Shown one piece after another: positions 63,301 through 64,000 of a DNA stretch of 64,000 nt; positions within the stretch are counted from its first letter, which is position 1; each line of letters begins with the position of its first letter. Position numbers and translations under genes: made by a program. The notes beneath the pieces are model-generated. The model was not told where the DNA came from, made no database searches, and saw nothing but the letters and a program-made list of their open reading frames with translations. This stretch comes from Caproicibacter fermentans (GTDB taxonomy: Bacteria > Bacillota > Clostridia > Oscillospirales > Acutalibacteraceae), in NCBI RefSeq assembly GCF_009746625.1, contig NZ_VWXL01000077.1, forward strand, positions 1 to 64,000. Reading direction: 5' to 3'.

Positions 63301-63954
63301 CTGAACGAATTGAAGGGCCGGATCAAATTGCTTGGTACGGTGAACCTTTCCGCAGTCGAGGAGTATCGGGAAGTATCCGAGCGTTATGAGTTTATGAAAG
63401 CGCAGATCACGGACGTGGAACAGTCCAGGGATGAGCTGAAAAAGCTCATCGGAGGGCTGACCGAACGGATGAAGGACCTGTTTGCGGGCCGGTTTGAACA
63501 GATCAACCGTTATTTTTCGGAAACCTTCCGTGACCTGTTCGCCGGAGGTAAGGCAGGGCTTTCCCTCAGTGAGCCCGACGACGTGCTGAACTCCGGTATT
63601 GAAATTTCCGTACAACCGCCGGGTAAGATCGTTTCTCATCTGGAGGCTCTGTCCGGCGGCGAAAAGGCGCTGGTCGCAATCGCGCTTTATTTTGCGATTA
63701 TGAAAGTAAATCCGCCGCCGTTCTGCGTGCTGGATGAAATCGAGGCGGCGCTTGACGATGTGAACGTCGACCGTTTTGCCGCCTATCTTCGGAGGATGAC
63801 CGCGAACACGCAGTTCATCGTCATCACGCACCGGCGCGGCAGCATGGAGGAAGCCGACGTCCTGTACGGCGTGACCATGCAGGACGAGGGCGTTTCCAAA
63901 ATGCTGGAGATGCCCGCTTCAGAAATAGAAACAAAAATGGGAATCAGGCCTTAA
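60382..63954 (+). CDS. smc: Chromosome segregation protein SMC
   Basis: Condensin ATPase, 1190 aa. N-terminal head with Walker A GPNGSGKS (31-38), two long antiparallel coiled coils (about 165-490 and 670-1010), a hinge in the middle (about 500-660, LTGIHGPVSRLIRVPKDYSV) and a C-terminal head with signature LSGGEKALVAIALYFAIM and Walker B FCVLDEIEAALDD. TTG start at 60382, about 10 nt after GGAGG and just after a second AAAGGA. The kleisin and ScpB partners are not in the window. Confidence 0.97.
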   Translation: MLLKSLELQGFKTFPDRTTLTFHNGITAVVGPNGSGKSNISDAVRWVLGEQSVRSLRCTKMEDVIFGGTPARKALGFAEVTLNIDNTGRQLPFDSDSVSVTRRYYRSGESEYLINKTNVRLKDINELFMDTGLGRDGYSMIGQGKIDAIVAARSEDRREIFEEAAGISRFRYRREESERRLSQAEDNLVRLNDILAELESRVGPLGEQAEKAKEYLKLAEEKRKLEISLWLRTLTQSSLTLREQEDKILAAKTQHEAAEQAILALDEELEKIFSRSNQCSAKIDETRRESTSLDESAVQKDAEASVLKNDILHNNENKERIGSEIEQYRLSGEELLRMIEDKKRQIAEKTESIRSRDADFADCSERLEQLKNSLNETAGRMDGFTREMTNLSAKATDVKMNEMTAAASIAEIRLRLNEIHKNMEETDSRNESLRKKEEEYLQKLENLNQLIKTLGNTVQGHEMRLKSRKDRLEASRRQSDSLRLDLEEHLRRARLLEDLERNLEGFSQSVKVVMKETARGALTGIHGPVSRLIRVPKDYSVAIETALGASMQNVVVGTEQDAKRAIGLLKERNSGRATFLPLSVIRGRVLSESGLSSCPGFVGVASELCSCDPQYQEILNSLLGRIAVAENLDFAVAIAGKFGYRFRVVTLDGQVVNAGGSLTGGSLAKNSGLLSRAAEIETLKKKAGELRGKAEQSSEALKSAAQEVSAEEAALSTAKGELATAQEEKIHADAEHRRILADLQSAEKGAENLRREEATAETRLKEQEETVRGARQKSEELNGRVEALKAELEKAGGNRRELTAQLDELTSSLKQIELDRLSAQKDAESLKETARELEERRLGQKEKLGALADEIKSIEASTAELTARIESLGKEAEELKLQSAQASQKAEELSQERMELEKKSVELRAAEREKSEEKEKIGHELARLEERRTSLQKEYDEIISHLWEEYELTRREAEQEAEPASDPKEAQRRLNELKGRIKLLGTVNLSAVEEYREVSERYEFMKAQITDVEQSRDELKKLIGGLTERMKDLFAGRFEQINRYFSETFRDLFAGGKAGLSLSEPDDVLNSGIEISVQPPGKIVSHLEALSGGEKALVAIALYFAIMKVNPPPFCVLDEIEAALDDVNVDRFAAYLRRMTANTQFIVITHRRGSMEEADVLYGVTMQDEGVSKMLEMPASEIETKMGIRP

Positions 63955-63973
63955 GGGGCGGAAAGGGGGAGCC

Positions 63974-64000
63974 ATGGGATTATTTTCGAAAATCAGGGAC
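63974..64000 (+). CDS. ftsY: Partial FtsY (signal recognition particle receptor)
   Basis: Only nine codons are visible before the right edge: MGLFSKIRD, after a strong purine-rich ribosome-binding site (GAAAGGGGGAGCC). The sequence resembles the FtsY start in Firmicutes, and ftsY follows smc in most of them. Assigned from position plus this short match. Confidence 0.75.

Overview
The window reads as a chromosomal segment of an anaerobic, endospore-forming member of the Clostridia (Firmicutes). I infer an Oscillospirales-type organism (Acutalibacteraceae, Caproiciproducens-like) from the combination of spoIIR, a SpoIIIE/FtsK-tepA cluster, a V/A-type ATPase, acetate kinase, Rex, AddAB and a flavodiiron protein. 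No taxonomic marker was compared, so this placement is inference. The content is mostly core genome. The only hint of a mobile element is a possible transposase start cut by the left edge. I saw no tRNA, rRNA or CRISPR.

Layout. 0-4 kb: a minus-strand cluster of an Rrf2 regulator, a three-part fusion (acyl-CoA dehydrogenase + FAD domain of ETF-alpha + rubredoxin) and the flavodiiron protein FprA. Together these encode a complete candidate electron path from acyl-CoA to O2 or NO, and this is the most interesting locus here. 4-8 kb: minus-strand operon fhs-tsaE-tsaB-rpiB-upp. 8.2-9.3 kb: a lone SEDS (RodA/FtsW-type) gene on the plus strand. 9.4-14.8 kb: minus-strand operon tepA-uppP-ftsK/spoIIIE-MBL hydrolase-DUF3006. 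15-19.6 kb: plus-strand acn-traX-icd-rex, whose promoter carries a near-consensus Rex box, suggesting NADH/NAD control of the oxidative TCA arm with rex inside its own regulon. 19.7-24.5 kb: lemA plus a DUF2207 protein containing an in-frame perfect 33-bp duplication, then a LysR regulator and a MetE-C-like methyltransferase. 24.6-28.1 kb: an unknown mutarotase-like protein and tmcAL (minus), then ackA (plus).

28.2-37 kb: a complete nine-gene V-type ATPase operon on the minus strand, in the order G-C-I-K-F-E-A-B-D, with an extended -10 promoter and an inverted repeat at the predicted start of transcription. 37.2-38.9 kb: the UPF0210 + ACT-domain pair. 39-42.4 kb: PHP phosphoesterase, Lrp/AsnC regulator, class I aminotransferase and ispE, with short overlaps. 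42.5-43.8 kb: a VanZ-like gene and spoIIR, divergent. 43.9-50.8 kb: addB-addA. 50.8-52.1 kb: a consensus promoter, an attenuator leader, then infC (AUU start)-rpmI-rplT. 52.2-64 kb: SpoU methyltransferase-dprA-topA-trmFO-plsX-rnc-radical SAM-smc-ftsY (cut by the right edge).

Starts were reset where a Shine-Dalgarno sequence favoured an internal codon. Promoters and terminators were called by eye from -35/-10 hexamers with 17-18 bp spacing and from hairpins followed by T-runs. None was scored by software.
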